In this document: piece after piece, positions 26,687 to 36,053 of the stretch
Position numbering within the stretch: position 1 is the first letter of the stretch
How the letters are laid out: each line of letters begins with the position of its first letter
Source: Reichenbachiella agariperforans
GTDB lineage: Bacteria; Bacteroidota; Bacteroidia; Cytophagales; Cyclobacteriaceae
Length of the DNA stretch: 64,000 bases
Direction of reading: 5' to 3'
Assembly: GCF_900142205.1 (NCBI RefSeq)
Contig: NZ_FRAA01000005.1
Coordinates: 62,001 to 126,000, forward strand
The notes under the pieces: generated by a model
The model's input: only the letters and a program-made list of their open reading frames with translations
Told to the model about the DNA's origin: nothing
Databases searched by the model: none
Made by a program: the position numbers and the translations under genes

Positions 26687-28021
26687 TCACCCCATCAGCG
26701 CCTTCAAAGCCTCTTCAGCTTTCTCGAAACCAAAGCCCGCCAATACAGTCTTTAGTTTAGCCTCTATCTGATCATTGGCTGGGTCACCGATACTACCGAG
26801 ATGCGTATGCTTCACTTCCTTAGAGAGCTTGTCAGAACCCTCTTGGATCGCTTGACCGACTTGTATGTAAGCATCTCTGAATGGTACACCTTGCAGTACT
26901 AGTCGATTGACTTCCTCTACACTGAATAGATCCTTGTACTTCTCATCTTGAATGATACCGTCTTTGACCTTGATGTTCTTCATCGCAAAGATGGCTATCT
27001 CTAGAGTAGATTTCAATTCATAGAAAGCAGGCAAGAAAGTCTCCTTGATCGTCTGCATATCTCTATGATAACCAGAAGGTAGATTGGTAGTGATCAAACT
27101 GATCTCAGTGCTAAGCGACTGCAGCTTGTTCATTTTTGCGCGGATGAGCTCAAAGACATCCGGGTTCTTCTTGTGCGGCATGATACTAGACCCAGTCGTC
27201 ATCTCTGCGGGCAACTCTAGAAATCCAAAATTCTGAGAGTTGTACAGACAGATATCCATGCTCATTCGTGCCAAGGTTGACGCGATGCTGTTCATGGCGA
27301 ATGCTACTGTTTTCTCCACCTTGCCACGACTCATCTGCGCATAGACGACATTGTAACTGAGGTCATCAAACCCTAGTAAGTCGGTCGTCATCTGTCTATC
27401 CAGCGGAAATGAAGACCCGTAGCCTGCCCCCGATCCGAGTGGGTTTTGGTTGGTCACCTTGTAGGCCGCCTGCAAAAGATGCATATCATCGGTCAGACTC
27501 TCGGCATAAGCGCCAAACCACAACCCAAAAGATGAAGGCATAGCCACCTGCAAATGCGTATAACCGGGTATCAGTACGTCTTTGTGCTGTTTGCTGAGGT
27601 CATTGAGTGTTGTGAAGAGTTCCGTCACCAAATCAGCAATGGTTTTGATCTCATCACGGATAAACAAACGGAGATCAACCAAAACTTGGTCATTGCGCGA
27701 ACGACCACTGTGGATCTTCTTGCCTGTATCTCCTAGCTTTCGGGTCAGCATCAGTTCCACTTGTGAGTGAACGTCTTCTATACCATCCTCGATGACAAAA
27801 TCACCTGCTTCGATGATGCCCAAAATCACTTTGAGTTCACGGTGTACCTCGGTTAGCTCTGCTGACGTCAGCAGGTCGATACTCTCTAGCATCGTCGTAT
27901 GCGCCATCGAGCCATATACATCGAATCTAGCCAACAACAAATCCAGTTCTCTGTCTCGTCCGACGGTGTAGTTTTCTATGTCCTTAGATACCTCTGTATT
28001 GCCTTTGTCCCAAAGTTTCAT
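26687..28021 (-). CDS. argH: Argininosuccinate lyase
   Basis: Last step of arginine synthesis: splits argininosuccinate into arginine and fumarate; a cytoplasmic tetramer of the fumarase/aspartase fold. The signature GSSIMPHKKNPD holds the catalytic Ser loop. The N-terminal MKLWDKGNTEVSK and HSGRSRNDQV segments are also conserved. The ATG at 28021 gives 444 residues, normal length; an upstream in-frame ATG would add a non-homologous 26-residue leader. It is the last gene of the operon, separated from the deacylase gene by about 150 bases, the largest gap in the run, so a separate promoter is possible. Confidence 0.95.
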   Translation of the reverse strand: MKLWDKGNTEVSKDIENYTVGRDRELDLLLARFDVYGSMAHTTMLESIDLLTSAELTEVHRELKVILGIIEAGDFVIEDGIEDVHSQVELMLTRKLGDTGKKIHSGRSRNDQVLVDLRLFIRDEIKTIADLVTELFTTLNDLSKQHKDVLIPGYTHLQVAMPSSFGLWFGAYAESLTDDMHLLQAAYKVTNQNPLGSGAGYGSSFPLDRQMTTDLLGFDDLSYNVVYAQMSRGKVEKTVAFAMNSIASTLARMSMDICLYNSQNFGFLELPAEMTTGSSIMPHKKNPDVFELIRAKMNKLQSLSTEISLITTNLPSGYHRDMQTIKETFLPAFYELKSTLEIAIFAMKNIKVKDGIIQDEKYKDLFSVEEVNRLVLQGVPFRDAYIQVGQAIQEGSDKLSKEVKHTHLGSIGDPANDQIEAKLKTVLAGFGFEKAEEALKALMG

Positions 28022-28173
28022 GTTGTATTGCTTTTTCTTATTGACCTGAGTCCTATTATCAAATATTGAAATACATTCATTAAATGTATTTTTTGTCACT
28101 ATGCTTAAATATCATCCTCTCAACAAATCACAGAGACTTTACAAAGCACTTTTATTAGTCTAAACCCTTCAAA

Positions 28174-29253
28174 CTATATCTCCAGCCCATCCAACAATTG
28201 GATGTAAAGCTGTATTCCTTTTTCGATCTCATCGACGTAGATGAACTCATCTGCCGTATGCGACCTTGCCGAATCACCTGGGCCAATCTTGATGGAATCA
28301 AAAGGCATTAGCGCTTGGTCTGACATGGTTGGTGATCCATATTTTTTCATTCCTAAGTGATCCCCTCGCAGCACAATAGGATGCGTATTCGATATACCCG
28401 ATGAGTTGAGTCGCAGCGACCGAGGCTTGAACTCCACGTCGATCTCACGCGCCAAGATTTCTACAACCTCTTGGTTGGAGTAGGCGTCTGTGGTACGCAC
28501 ATCTAGAACAAACTTGCATGAGTCTGGCACGACGTTGTGCTGTGTACCTGCTTCGATCAGCGTGACAGTCTTCTTGATCGGCCCGAGGTAGTCCGATTCT
28601 TTCTCGAACTGATAGTTCTTCAATTTCTCTATTTCGGTCAGCGCCTTGTAGATGGCATTGACACCCTCATCACGTGCTGCATGACCACTCAATCCTTTGG
28701 CCTCACAGTCGATGACGATCAGTCCCTTCTCGGCAATCGCCATATCCATAAGCGTCGGTTCACCCACGATAGCCAAATCGATTTTGCCTAAAACTGGCAA
28801 CAGCGATGCTACGCCGTTGGCTCCAGACACTTCTTCCTCGGCTGTCGCTGCTAGGATCAGGTTATAGGGCAAGTTTTCTTGTGCATGGAAATTCAGAAAG
28901 GTCAAAATCAACGAGACCAATGGACCACCTGCATCATTACTCCCTAGACCGTGCAACTTGCCATCAATGATCTGCGCTTTGAATGGGTCCAATGTATAAG
29001 TCTTGGCAGGTTTGACCGTATCGATGTGGGAGTTCAAAAGTATCGTGGGTTTCTCATCAGAAAAATACTTGGATAGCGCCCAAATATTATTTCCCTGTTG
29101 CTGTACCTCTACTCCTTTTTCTTCCAAGAATATTCGAACCACTCGGGCTACATTTTCTTCCTCGCGACTAAAAGACTGCGTCTCTATCATAGCCGCCAAT
29201 AGTGCCACTGCCTCTCGAGTATACCTGTGATATGATGCGTCTATTTCAAGCAT
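28174..29253 (-). CDS. argE: M20-family deacylase of arginine biosynthesis (ArgE-like)
   Basis: A 359-residue zinc amidohydrolase that removes the acyl group from acetyl- or succinyl-citrulline/ornithine. Metal ligand motifs are LLNSHIDTV (H76, D78), GLGSNDAGGPL, AATAEEEVSG and, near the end, MPFDSIKIGPGDSARSHTADE. The family includes DapE, ArgE and LysK; operon context supports the arginine role. A longer in-frame start would run 57 bases back into argB, so the ATG at 29253 (MLEIDASYHR) is used; it still overlaps argB by 13 bases. Confidence 0.85.
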   Translation of the reverse strand: MLEIDASYHRYTREAVALLAAMIETQSFSREEENVARVVRIFLEEKGVEVQQQGNNIWALSKYFSDEKPTILLNSHIDTVKPAKTYTLDPFKAQIIDGKLHGLGSNDAGGPLVSLILTFLNFHAQENLPYNLILAATAEEEVSGANGVASLLPVLGKIDLAIVGEPTLMDMAIAEKGLIVIDCEAKGLSGHAARDEGVNAIYKALTEIEKLKNYQFEKESDYLGPIKKTVTLIEAGTQHNVVPDSCKFVLDVRTTDAYSNQEVVEILAREIDVEFKPRSLRLNSSGISNTHPIVLRGDHLGMKKYGSPTMSDQALMPFDSIKIGPGDSARSHTADEFIYVDEIEKGIQLYIQLLDGLEI

Positions 29254-30023
29254 AATGTAGTCCCGGGATAGTCTATAGATTGAACTTTGTCCAACGCCTC
29301 GAAGTGACATATTTTCACTGTATCAACGCCCGCATTGATCGCATCAAAAGCATTATCGAGTTTAGGGATCATCCCATCGACAATCACTCCGTCAGCTTTG
29401 TACTTGGCATAACCCGCGGGAGTGATCTCAGGGATCACTACTTTGTTCTCAAAGTCACTCAATACCCCTGGCTGCTCAAAACAGTAAACTAAATCCACTT
29501 GATAGTGATCTGCTATGCCACGAGCCAATTCAGAGGCGATTGTATCCGCATTGGTATTGAGCAATTGACCTTGATTGTCATGCGTCAACGCACAGACTAC
29601 TGGCACGATTCCTAAATCAAACAAAGCCTTCAGAAACTCTGCATTAACCTCTTCTACATCACCTACATAACCATAATCAATGGTGGTAACACTTCTCTTG
29701 CGAGACCGAATGAGGTTTCCATCCGCCCCAGACACGCCAAGAGACTGAATACCAGCAGACTGTAACTTGGCAACTATCTTTTTATTGAGGCCACTGAAGA
29801 CCATCGTCACGATATCAATGGCATCAGCATCCGTAATGCGTCTACCCTCTACCATTTTGGGCGGTATACCCATTTTATTTTGCACGACAGAGGCGATATT
29901 CCCACCCCCGTGTACGAGTATTTTATTGCCTTTTAGTGCTGCGAACTTCTTCAAAAAGATATCCAACTCAGCCTCTTCGTTGATGACTTTCCCTCCTATT
30001 TTGACAACTGTCAAAGACTCCAT
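29241..30023 (-). CDS. argB: Acetylglutamate kinase (or succinylglutamate kinase)
   Basis: Phosphorylates the gamma-carboxyl of N-acylglutamate. A 260-residue amino-acid kinase fold starting VVKIGGKVINEE, with the substrate loop LVHGGGN and VEGRRITD. The mid region SLGVSGADGNLI and the end KLDNAFDAINAGV are also conserved. At 260 residues it is of the short type without an N-terminal arginine-sensing helix, so strong feedback inhibition by arginine is not expected from the sequence. It is 11 bases from the transcarbamylase gene. Confidence 0.93.
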   Translation of the reverse strand: MESLTVVKIGGKVINEEAELDIFLKKFAALKGNKILVHGGGNIASVVQNKMGIPPKMVEGRRITDADAIDIVTMVFSGLNKKIVAKLQSAGIQSLGVSGADGNLIRSRKRSVTTIDYGYVGDVEEVNAEFLKALFDLGIVPVVCALTHDNQGQLLNTNADTIASELARGIADHYQVDLVYCFEQPGVLSDFENKVVIPEITPAGYAKYKADGVIVDGMIPKLDNAFDAINAGVDTVKICHFEALDKVQSIDYPGTTLCLK

Positions 30024-30034
30024 TCTACGTGTGA

Positions 30035-30991
30035 TTATTTGACGTTAAGTAATTTTTGTAGCACGGCTTGTGCTGATGTAATGCGGTGATTGGCCTGTGC
30101 AATCACGATCGAACTCTCATGATCCAGTACCCCATCTGTCGCGATGACATTGCGACGTATCGGCAGACAGTGCATGAACTTAGCTGCATTGGTCAACGCC
30201 ATTTTTTCTGGAGTGATCGTCCATGTCGGATCTTGCGAAACAACCTGTCCATAGCTCTCATCATTGAAGGCAGACCAGTTCTTGGTATAGATAAAATCAG
30301 CCCCGTCGAATGCCTTATTTTGGTCGTATTCTACGGTTGCATTGCCTACGATCCCGGGATCCAATTCATAGCCTTTAGGGTGTGTCAATACCAAGTCATA
30401 ATCCATTCGATTGCTCCAGTTGAGAAACGAATTGGCTACAGCCTGAGGCAATGCTTTGGGGTGTGGTGCCCATGACAATACAACTCTAGGCTTATCGACT
30501 TTCTTGTATTCTTCGATCGTGATCATGTCTGCAAAAGACTGCAAGGGGTGAGAAGTTGCTGACTCCATATTGATCACTGGTACCGAGCAGTGCTTGACGA
30601 ACTGACTCAATATTTTCTCTTGATAATCCTCCTGCTTGTTGCTCAGAGAAGCAAAGGCTCTGATACCAATGGCGTCAAAATAACTACTCATCACACCAGC
30701 AGCCTCGATGATGTGCTCACTGGTATTGCCGTTCATCACGACTCCATCACCGAACTCCAACTGCCAGCCTTCGGTATTGAGGTTGAAGATAAAAGACTCT
30801 ATCCCCAAATTGAAAGATGCCTTTTGCATACTCAATCTCGTCCTCAGACTTGGATTGAAAAACAAAAGGCAAACAGACTTTCCATTCTTAGTGAACGGAC
30901 CATCTTGCTCTATTTTTTTCTTTAACTCTACTGCACTTTGGATCCACCCAACGGGATCATCTACATCATCGATCGAGCAAAAGTTTGTCAT
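30035..30991 (-). CDS. argF': N-acylornithine carbamoyltransferase (ArgF'), probably succinylornithine-specific
   Basis: Transfers carbamoyl to N-acyl-L-ornithine to give acyl-citrulline, replacing ordinary ornithine transcarbamylase. 318 residues. The carbamoyl-phosphate loop is FFNPSLRTRLS. The characteristic long loop of this subfamily is VINMESATSHPLQSFADM, and HCLPIRRN lies near the end. At the known specificity position (Glu92 in the Xanthomonas acetyl enzyme, Pro90 in the Bacteroides succinyl enzyme) this protein has Ser91 in NGNTSEHIIEA. From memory, Ser at that site favours N-succinylornithine. It overlaps argD by four bases. Confidence 0.92.
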   Translation of the reverse strand: MTNFCSIDDVDDPVGWIQSAVELKKKIEQDGPFTKNGKSVCLLFFNPSLRTRLSMQKASFNLGIESFIFNLNTEGWQLEFGDGVVMNGNTSEHIIEAAGVMSSYFDAIGIRAFASLSNKQEDYQEKILSQFVKHCSVPVINMESATSHPLQSFADMITIEEYKKVDKPRVVLSWAPHPKALPQAVANSFLNWSNRMDYDLVLTHPKGYELDPGIVGNATVEYDQNKAFDGADFIYTKNWSAFNDESYGQVVSQDPTWTITPEKMALTNAAKFMHCLPIRRNVIATDGVLDHESSIVIAQANHRITSAQAVLQKLLNVK

Positions 30992-32112
30992 ACTAGTTCT
31001 TTTATTGCATTGATTAAAATATCCGCGTCAGCCTTGGTCACCGTCATCGGTGGTAGCAATCGCAACACCTTCGGATCTGTGGCTGCACCCGTAAATATCT
31101 TATATTTTTTCAACAATTCGCCTCTTAATTCCTTGACAGGTTCGTCAAACACCAACCCAAGCAACAATCCCTTGCCACGTGCGGACTTGATTGCGCTCAC
31201 TCCTTCGAGTTCAGAGAGGATGTAATCACCTATCTCTGTGGCATTTGTCATCAAGTCTTCGTCTTTGATCACATCCAAGACTGCATTTCCTGCTGCGCAG
31301 GCGAGATGGTTGCCCCCGAATGTCGTACCCAACTGACCAAAACTAGCTTCAAATTTTGGAGTGATGACTACTCCGCCAATCGGAAAGCCATTCCCCATTC
31401 CTTTGGCGATGGTGATAATGTCTGGTTGGATGTTCGCATACTGGTGCGCAAAGAACTTACCCGTACGACCATAGCCTGACTGTACTTCATCTAGGATAAA
31501 TACCGTATCAGTCGCACGGCAAGCTTCCTCTAGTCCTTCTAGGAACTCCGCTCCTGGATCGTTGATTCCACCGATCCCCTGAATCCCTTCGATGATGACA
31601 CACGCCACATCCTTGGCAGCCAAAGCGTCTTTGACCCCTTCTAGGTCTCCTAATTCAAATAACTGGATATTGTCCGTAAAGTTGACAGCAGCTTGTATTT
31701 TAGGATTATCAGTAGCTGCTACTGCAAGTGAAGTACGCCCGTGGAATCCATTTTTGAAAGCGATGACTTTTCTTCTTCCATTTTGAAAAGAAGCTAGTTT
31801 CAGTGCATTCTCATTCGCTTCGGCACCAGAGTTACAGAGGAATAGATTGTAGTCTTCATAGCCACTCAACTTACCCAGCTTTTCGCTCAGCTCTTCCTGC
31901 TGTGGAATCACTACAGAGTTGGAATAGAAGCCAATCTTACTCACCTGCTCTGTCAATGCTTTCACGTAAGTGGGATGAGAATGCCCGATAGAAATCACGG
32001 CATGACCACCATAGAAGTCAAGGTATTTTTCTCCGTCCGTATCATACACATAATTCCCTTCTCCTTTTTCGATCGTAATATCGAACAAAGGATAAACCTT
32101 GTAATTCTTCAT
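30988..32112 (-). CDS. argD: Acylornithine aminotransferase
   Basis: PLP enzyme converting N-acyl-glutamate semialdehyde to N-acyl-ornithine with glutamate as amino donor. 374 residues, class III transaminase. Conserved features are FLCNSGAEANENALK, FHGRTSLAV and VFILDEVQSGYGRTG, and the PLP lysine is K237 in TIAKGMGNGFPIGG. It is cytoplasmic and may also serve lysine synthesis. Two bases separate it from proC. Confidence 0.94.
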   Translation of the reverse strand: MKNYKVYPLFDITIEKGEGNYVYDTDGEKYLDFYGGHAVISIGHSHPTYVKALTEQVSKIGFYSNSVVIPQQEELSEKLGKLSGYEDYNLFLCNSGAEANENALKLASFQNGRRKVIAFKNGFHGRTSLAVAATDNPKIQAAVNFTDNIQLFELGDLEGVKDALAAKDVACVIIEGIQGIGGINDPGAEFLEGLEEACRATDTVFILDEVQSGYGRTGKFFAHQYANIQPDIITIAKGMGNGFPIGGVVITPKFEASFGQLGTTFGGNHLACAAGNAVLDVIKDEDLMTNATEIGDYILSELEGVSAIKSARGKGLLLGLVFDEPVKELRGELLKKYKIFTGAATDPKVLRLLPPMTVTKADADILINAIKELV

Positions 32113-32114
32113 TG

Positions 32115-32921
32115 TTATTTATCGGTCATGATTTGAGATATCTTTTCGTAGGATTTCATCAATCCTTTGATCAATGCAGAGCTGAGTCCTTCGTGCTCCA
32201 TTTCATTTAACCCAGAGATGGTACAACCCTGTGGAGTCGTCACCTTATCGATTTCTTCCTCTGGATGATTGCCCGATTCGAGGAGAAGCGTCGCTGCACC
32301 CATACACGCTTGAGTCGCCATATGTTTGGCCTCTGGCGCATCGAACCCTAGCTGAATAGCCCCTTGAGTCGTCGCTCTGATCAGCCTCATCCAAAATGCA
32401 ATCCCACTCGCACAAACCACCGTAGCGGCCTGCATTTTACTCTCATCGATCACCAGTGTCTCTCCCATCGCGTTGAAAATCTCCTCTGCCAATCCTATCT
32501 TAGCTTTACCTGTCCCGTTGGTGGAAATACAAGTCATCGATTCACCTACTGAGATTGCAGTATTTGGCATACTGCGAATAATTGCAATTTTATTGCCTAC
32601 GATTTCCGCGATCTCACTGATCTTACGGCCTGTGATCGTAGAAATTAGCACATGTCTCTTCTCATCTAGTTCATCCTTTATTTCGTTTAGGATTGTATTG
32701 ATCTGACTCGGTTGTACGCAAAGAATGATAACATCCGAAGCTCTCACTGCATCAATATTGGATGGGGTCACGAGTACATGAGGGTGCTTTTTCCAACCAT
32801 CAAGATTAGAGACATTCCTTTTGGTCAGCACCAGCTGCTCTATATCAAAATTGGTTTGGTCTACGAGTCCTTGTGCAATCGATAATCCTAAGTTTCCTAC
32901 TCCTATTAATGCAATTTTCAT
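32115..32921 (-). CDS. proC: Pyrroline-5-carboxylate reductase
   Basis: Makes proline from pyrroline-5-carboxylate with NAD(P)H. 268 residues: the Rossmann loop IALIGVGNLGLSIAQGL is at the N-terminus. The central IIRSMPNTAISVGES is conserved, and the C-terminal signature appears as VTTPQGCTISGLNEME. It is a proline enzyme embedded in an arginine operon, as in other Bacteroidota. The two pathways share glutamate as precursor, so the pair may be co-regulated. Confidence 0.92.
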   Translation of the reverse strand: MKIALIGVGNLGLSIAQGLVDQTNFDIEQLVLTKRNVSNLDGWKKHPHVLVTPSNIDAVRASDVIILCVQPSQINTILNEIKDELDEKRHVLISTITGRKISEIAEIVGNKIAIIRSMPNTAISVGESMTCISTNGTGKAKIGLAEEIFNAMGETLVIDESKMQAATVVCASGIAFWMRLIRATTQGAIQLGFDAPEAKHMATQACMGAATLLLESGNHPEEEIDKVTTPQGCTISGLNEMEHEGLSSALIKGLMKSYEKISQIMTDK

Positions 32922-32964
32922 CGGGTAATAATTTATATGATGGGTGTGTTATCCTAATTCTTAT

Positions 32965-33930
32965 TTAAAATCCTACGCTCTTGAGCTGTAGTCCTGTTTT
33001 TTGATCCAATCCAAACATTAAATTCATATTCTGAACAGCTTGTCCAGAAGCTCCTTTGACCAAGTTATCGATACATGAAGTCACCAAAACGGTATCTCCA
33101 TGCTTCTCCACATGGATCAAACATTTGTTGGTGTTGACCACTTGTTTCATATCAGGTGCATAGTCCAACACGTGGACGAATGCAGCATCCTTATAAAACT
33201 CCCTATACATCTCGATCACTTCCTCTTCACTGAGCGTACATTTGGTGTACAAGCTAGCAAAAATCCCTCTTGGGAAATTGCCACGGACTGGGAGAAATTT
33301 CACCTCATGACCGTAATCACTTTGCAACTGCTGAATCGACTGATTGATCTCACCTAGGTGCTGATGGCTAAATGCCTTATAGATCGATACGTTATTGTTT
33401 CTCCAACTGAAATGGCTCGTTTTACTTGGGTTTTGCCCCGCTCCTGTGGATCCTGTAATTGCATTGACATGTACATCCTCGTTCAACTCGCCATTGGCTG
33501 CTAGTGGCAGAATCCCCAATTGGATCGCCGTAGCAAAACAGCCAGGATTGGCTATTTTAGTTGCCTTCTTGATCGCTCCCAAATTCAGCTCAGGCAATCC
33601 ATATACAAAACCATCGGCATCAGCCTTGAGTCGGTATTCATTGCTCAAATCTATGATCTTGACACCTGCGGGGATATCATTCCCTTCCACAAACGTACGC
33701 GAGTGACCATGTCCTGAGCAGATAAACAATACGTCTACATCAAAATTTAGCTGATCCGTAAAGTCTCCTTCTATATCTCCCACGAGATCCTTGTGTACCG
33801 AATCAATCGAATTACCTGCATTGCTCGTACTGTGTACGAAAGCTACATCCGTCTCCGGATGCCCTGCCAATACTCTCAACAACTCACCTGCTGTATAGCC
33901 AGCTCCACCTATTATCCCTACTTTAATCAT
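32965..33930 (-). CDS. argC: N-acyl-gamma-glutamyl-phosphate reductase
   Basis: Reduces the acylglutamyl phosphate to the semialdehyde with NADPH. 321 residues: IIGGAGYTAGELLRVL Rossmann loop, catalytic C131 in ANPGCFATAIQ, and the LPVRGNFPRGIFASLY region. The length is of the shorter ArgC type. It overlaps argG by 8 bases and is 43 bases ahead of proC. Confidence 0.94.
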   Translation of the reverse strand: MIKVGIIGGAGYTAGELLRVLAGHPETDVAFVHSTSNAGNSIDSVHKDLVGDIEGDFTDQLNFDVDVLFICSGHGHSRTFVEGNDIPAGVKIIDLSNEYRLKADADGFVYGLPELNLGAIKKATKIANPGCFATAIQLGILPLAANGELNEDVHVNAITGSTGAGQNPSKTSHFSWRNNNVSIYKAFSHQHLGEINQSIQQLQSDYGHEVKFLPVRGNFPRGIFASLYTKCTLSEEEVIEMYREFYKDAAFVHVLDYAPDMKQVVNTNKCLIHVEKHGDTVLVTSCIDNLVKGASGQAVQNMNLMFGLDQKTGLQLKSVGF

Positions 33931-35110
33931 TGTTAATCGAGCTATAAATTTTCGTTTGGTTTGCTAATATCTTTGTAAAGCCTTTGACATCTTCGCCCGA
34001 CCATCCGTTGTTCATTTCACCATACTGCCCAAAATCCGATGACATCAGATCCTTGTCAGATTCGATCCCTATCACTTGGAAACGGTAAGGTGCCAATTTT
34101 ACTTTAACAGTCCCTGTAACGTTTCGCTGCGTATTTTCTAAAAACACTTCAATATCTCTCATCACTGGGTCTAAAAACTGCCCCTCGTGTAGTAGCATTC
34201 CGTACCAGTTGGCCAGTTGCTCCTTCCAGTGTTGTTGCCACTTGGTCAAGTTGTGCTTCTCTAGCAGGTGGTGTGCCTTCAATATCACGACTGGTGCTGC
34301 TGCCTCGAACCCCACACGACCTTTGATTCCGATGATGGTATCTCCGACATGTACATCACGCCCGATTCCATACTTGGATGCAATATCGTTTAGTGTCTCG
34401 ATCACCTCGACAGCTCCCATGGTTTTGCCATTAAGCCCTTTCAATTGCCCTTTGTCGAAAGACAATTCTACCTCTTCGCTCCCATCCTTTTCTACTTGGC
34501 TAGGATAGGCCTCTTCGGGCAATGTCAGATTAGACGTCAAAGTCTCGTCACCTCCAACTGAAGTCCCCCATAATCCTCTATTGATCGAGTATTTGGCTTT
34601 CTCCCAAGAGATATTGACACCCTTTTCTTTCAAATATTCTATTTCCGCTTGACGCGAAAGTTTGTTATCTCTGATCGGTGTAATTATCTCTACATCTGGA
34701 CAGATGATTTGGAATATCAAATCAAAACGCACTTGGTCGTTGCCTGCGCCTGTGCTACCATGCGCGATATAATCCGCATTGATAGACTTGGCATATTTAG
34801 CAATCGCCAAAGCCTGAAACGCTCGTTCAGCACTCACTGATAGTGGGTACGTGTTGTTTTTCAAGACATTACCGTAGATCAAATACTTGAGACACTCATC
34901 ATAGAAGTCCTGAGTTTTTTCAAGATTGACATGCTCGACTACACCGTATGATCTTGCCCTACTTTCGGCCTCTGCCATTTGCTCAGCAGTAAACCCTCCC
35001 GTATTGACCAGAGCGGTATATACATCCAGATTCAAACCTTGTAAATAGAAAGCGCAATACGTGGTATCCAATCCACCACTGAAAGCCAACACTACCTTTT
35101 TGTTACTCAT
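33923..35110 (-). CDS. argG: Argininosuccinate synthase
   Basis: Condenses citrulline and aspartate with ATP to argininosuccinate. 395 residues. The N-type ATP PP-loop is AFSGGLDTTYC; AHGSTGAGNDQVRFD binds citrulline/aspartate, followed by KYSINRGLWGTSVGG. It starts inside the stop of the GNAT gene (ATGA overlap), so translation is likely coupled. Confidence 0.95.
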   Translation of the reverse strand: MSNKKVVLAFSGGLDTTYCAFYLQGLNLDVYTALVNTGGFTAEQMAEAESRARSYGVVEHVNLEKTQDFYDECLKYLIYGNVLKNNTYPLSVSAERAFQALAIAKYAKSINADYIAHGSTGAGNDQVRFDLIFQIICPDVEIITPIRDNKLSRQAEIEYLKEKGVNISWEKAKYSINRGLWGTSVGGDETLTSNLTLPEEAYPSQVEKDGSEEVELSFDKGQLKGLNGKTMGAVEVIETLNDIASKYGIGRDVHVGDTIIGIKGRVGFEAAAPVVILKAHHLLEKHNLTKWQQHWKEQLANWYGMLLHEGQFLDPVMRDIEVFLENTQRNVTGTVKVKLAPYRFQVIGIESDKDLMSSDFGQYGEMNNGWSGEDVKGFTKILANQTKIYSSINND

Positions 35111-35730
35111 TTCTTCTTCTGTTTTCTTTGATTCTTGAAATTCGCTAGACGTTGAAAACGCTTCGCAATGATTCCTTTTTCTTTGATTACAAATTTATTG
35201 GAAGCTTCGTGAAGAAGCATCCCCGTACAGAGACAATTTCTGCGTTCGTTTCTTTCTAAGATATCGTAATTGGGACAGCTGCGACAGCCGTTCCAAAACT
35301 CTGAATCAGTGGTCAGTTCAGAGAATGTCACTGGACGATAGCCCAACTCATAGTTGATCTTCAGTACCGCCAAACTGGTCGTGATACCAAAAATCTTCGT
35401 CCCTGGAAACTTCTCTTTAGAGAGCTTGAGTACTTTGAGCTTAATCTTCTTTGCCAGTCCCAAATTCCTAAAATCGGGATGCACAACGAGACCAGAGTTC
35501 GCGAGATACTCCTTGTTTTGCCAAGTCTCGATGTAGACGAACCCTGCCAAGTCTCCCTTGTCACTCAAAGCGATGACCGCTTCACCATTGTTGATTTTCT
35601 TCTCGACGTACTTTGGATCGCGTTTAGCAATCCCAGTACCCCGCGCTTTTGCTGCGGATTCTATCAACTCACATATAGCTTGGGCATATTTAGCATGCTC
35701 AGGCGTTGCATAATGCACTTCAACGTTCAT
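35107..35730 (-). CDS. GNAT acyltransferase heading the arginine operon (putative N-acylglutamate synthase)
   Basis: First gene of the operon and the only candidate for the acylation of glutamate that starts the pathway; no argJ is present. 207 residues of GNAT fold, with the acyl-CoA loop HPDFRNLGLAKKIK (84-97). After the fold is a cysteine cluster: C149 and C152 (CRSC) and C166 and C168 (CLC), in a loop that could bind zinc or another metal; this is not a standard GNAT feature. If the transcarbamylase uses succinylornithine, this enzyme may use succinyl-CoA rather than acetyl-CoA (inference). Confidence 0.75.
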   Translation of the reverse strand: MNVEVHYATPEHAKYAQAICELIESAAKARGTGIAKRDPKYVEKKINNGEAVIALSDKGDLAGFVYIETWQNKEYLANSGLVVHPDFRNLGLAKKIKLKVLKLSKEKFPGTKIFGITTSLAVLKINYELGYRPVTFSELTTDSEFWNGCRSCPNYDILERNERRNCLCTGMLLHEASNKFVIKEKGIIAKRFQRLANFKNQRKQKKK

Positions 35731-36053
35731 AGTTTATGAACTTAGTTAAGTAAAAAAATAATTGGTGTTTATATATACGATGTGCGACTACCACGTAGGT
35801 AATCCTTAATTAATTGACCCCAAAGGGTCTCCTATTCCTCCTAGGGCTAGGAGCAACTGTAGTGAAATCGATATGTGAAGCGAGTGTCTTCATTATATTA
35901 TAGCCCAAAGAAAGTGGTATTTATTGAAAATACAGCCAATAACCGAGCCATTTCTTAACAATATTGATAAAATTTACGTGAATTTTAAAATTAAGAGTCT
36001 ATAAATACCATTTTCATAATTAACTACTCCCCTTGCCATACTTTTTAACAGGC
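35731..36053. other. Leader/promoter region of the arginine operon, with small hairpins
   Basis: 323 bases without a gene. On the path to the GNAT start are small inverted repeats: GACCC/GGGTC (35816-35829), CTCCTAG/CTAGGAG (35838-35853) and CTAC/GTAG near 35790. No clear TAnnTTTG promoter or arginine-repressor box was identified. The 36000-36053 end is AT-rich. Confidence 0.35.
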
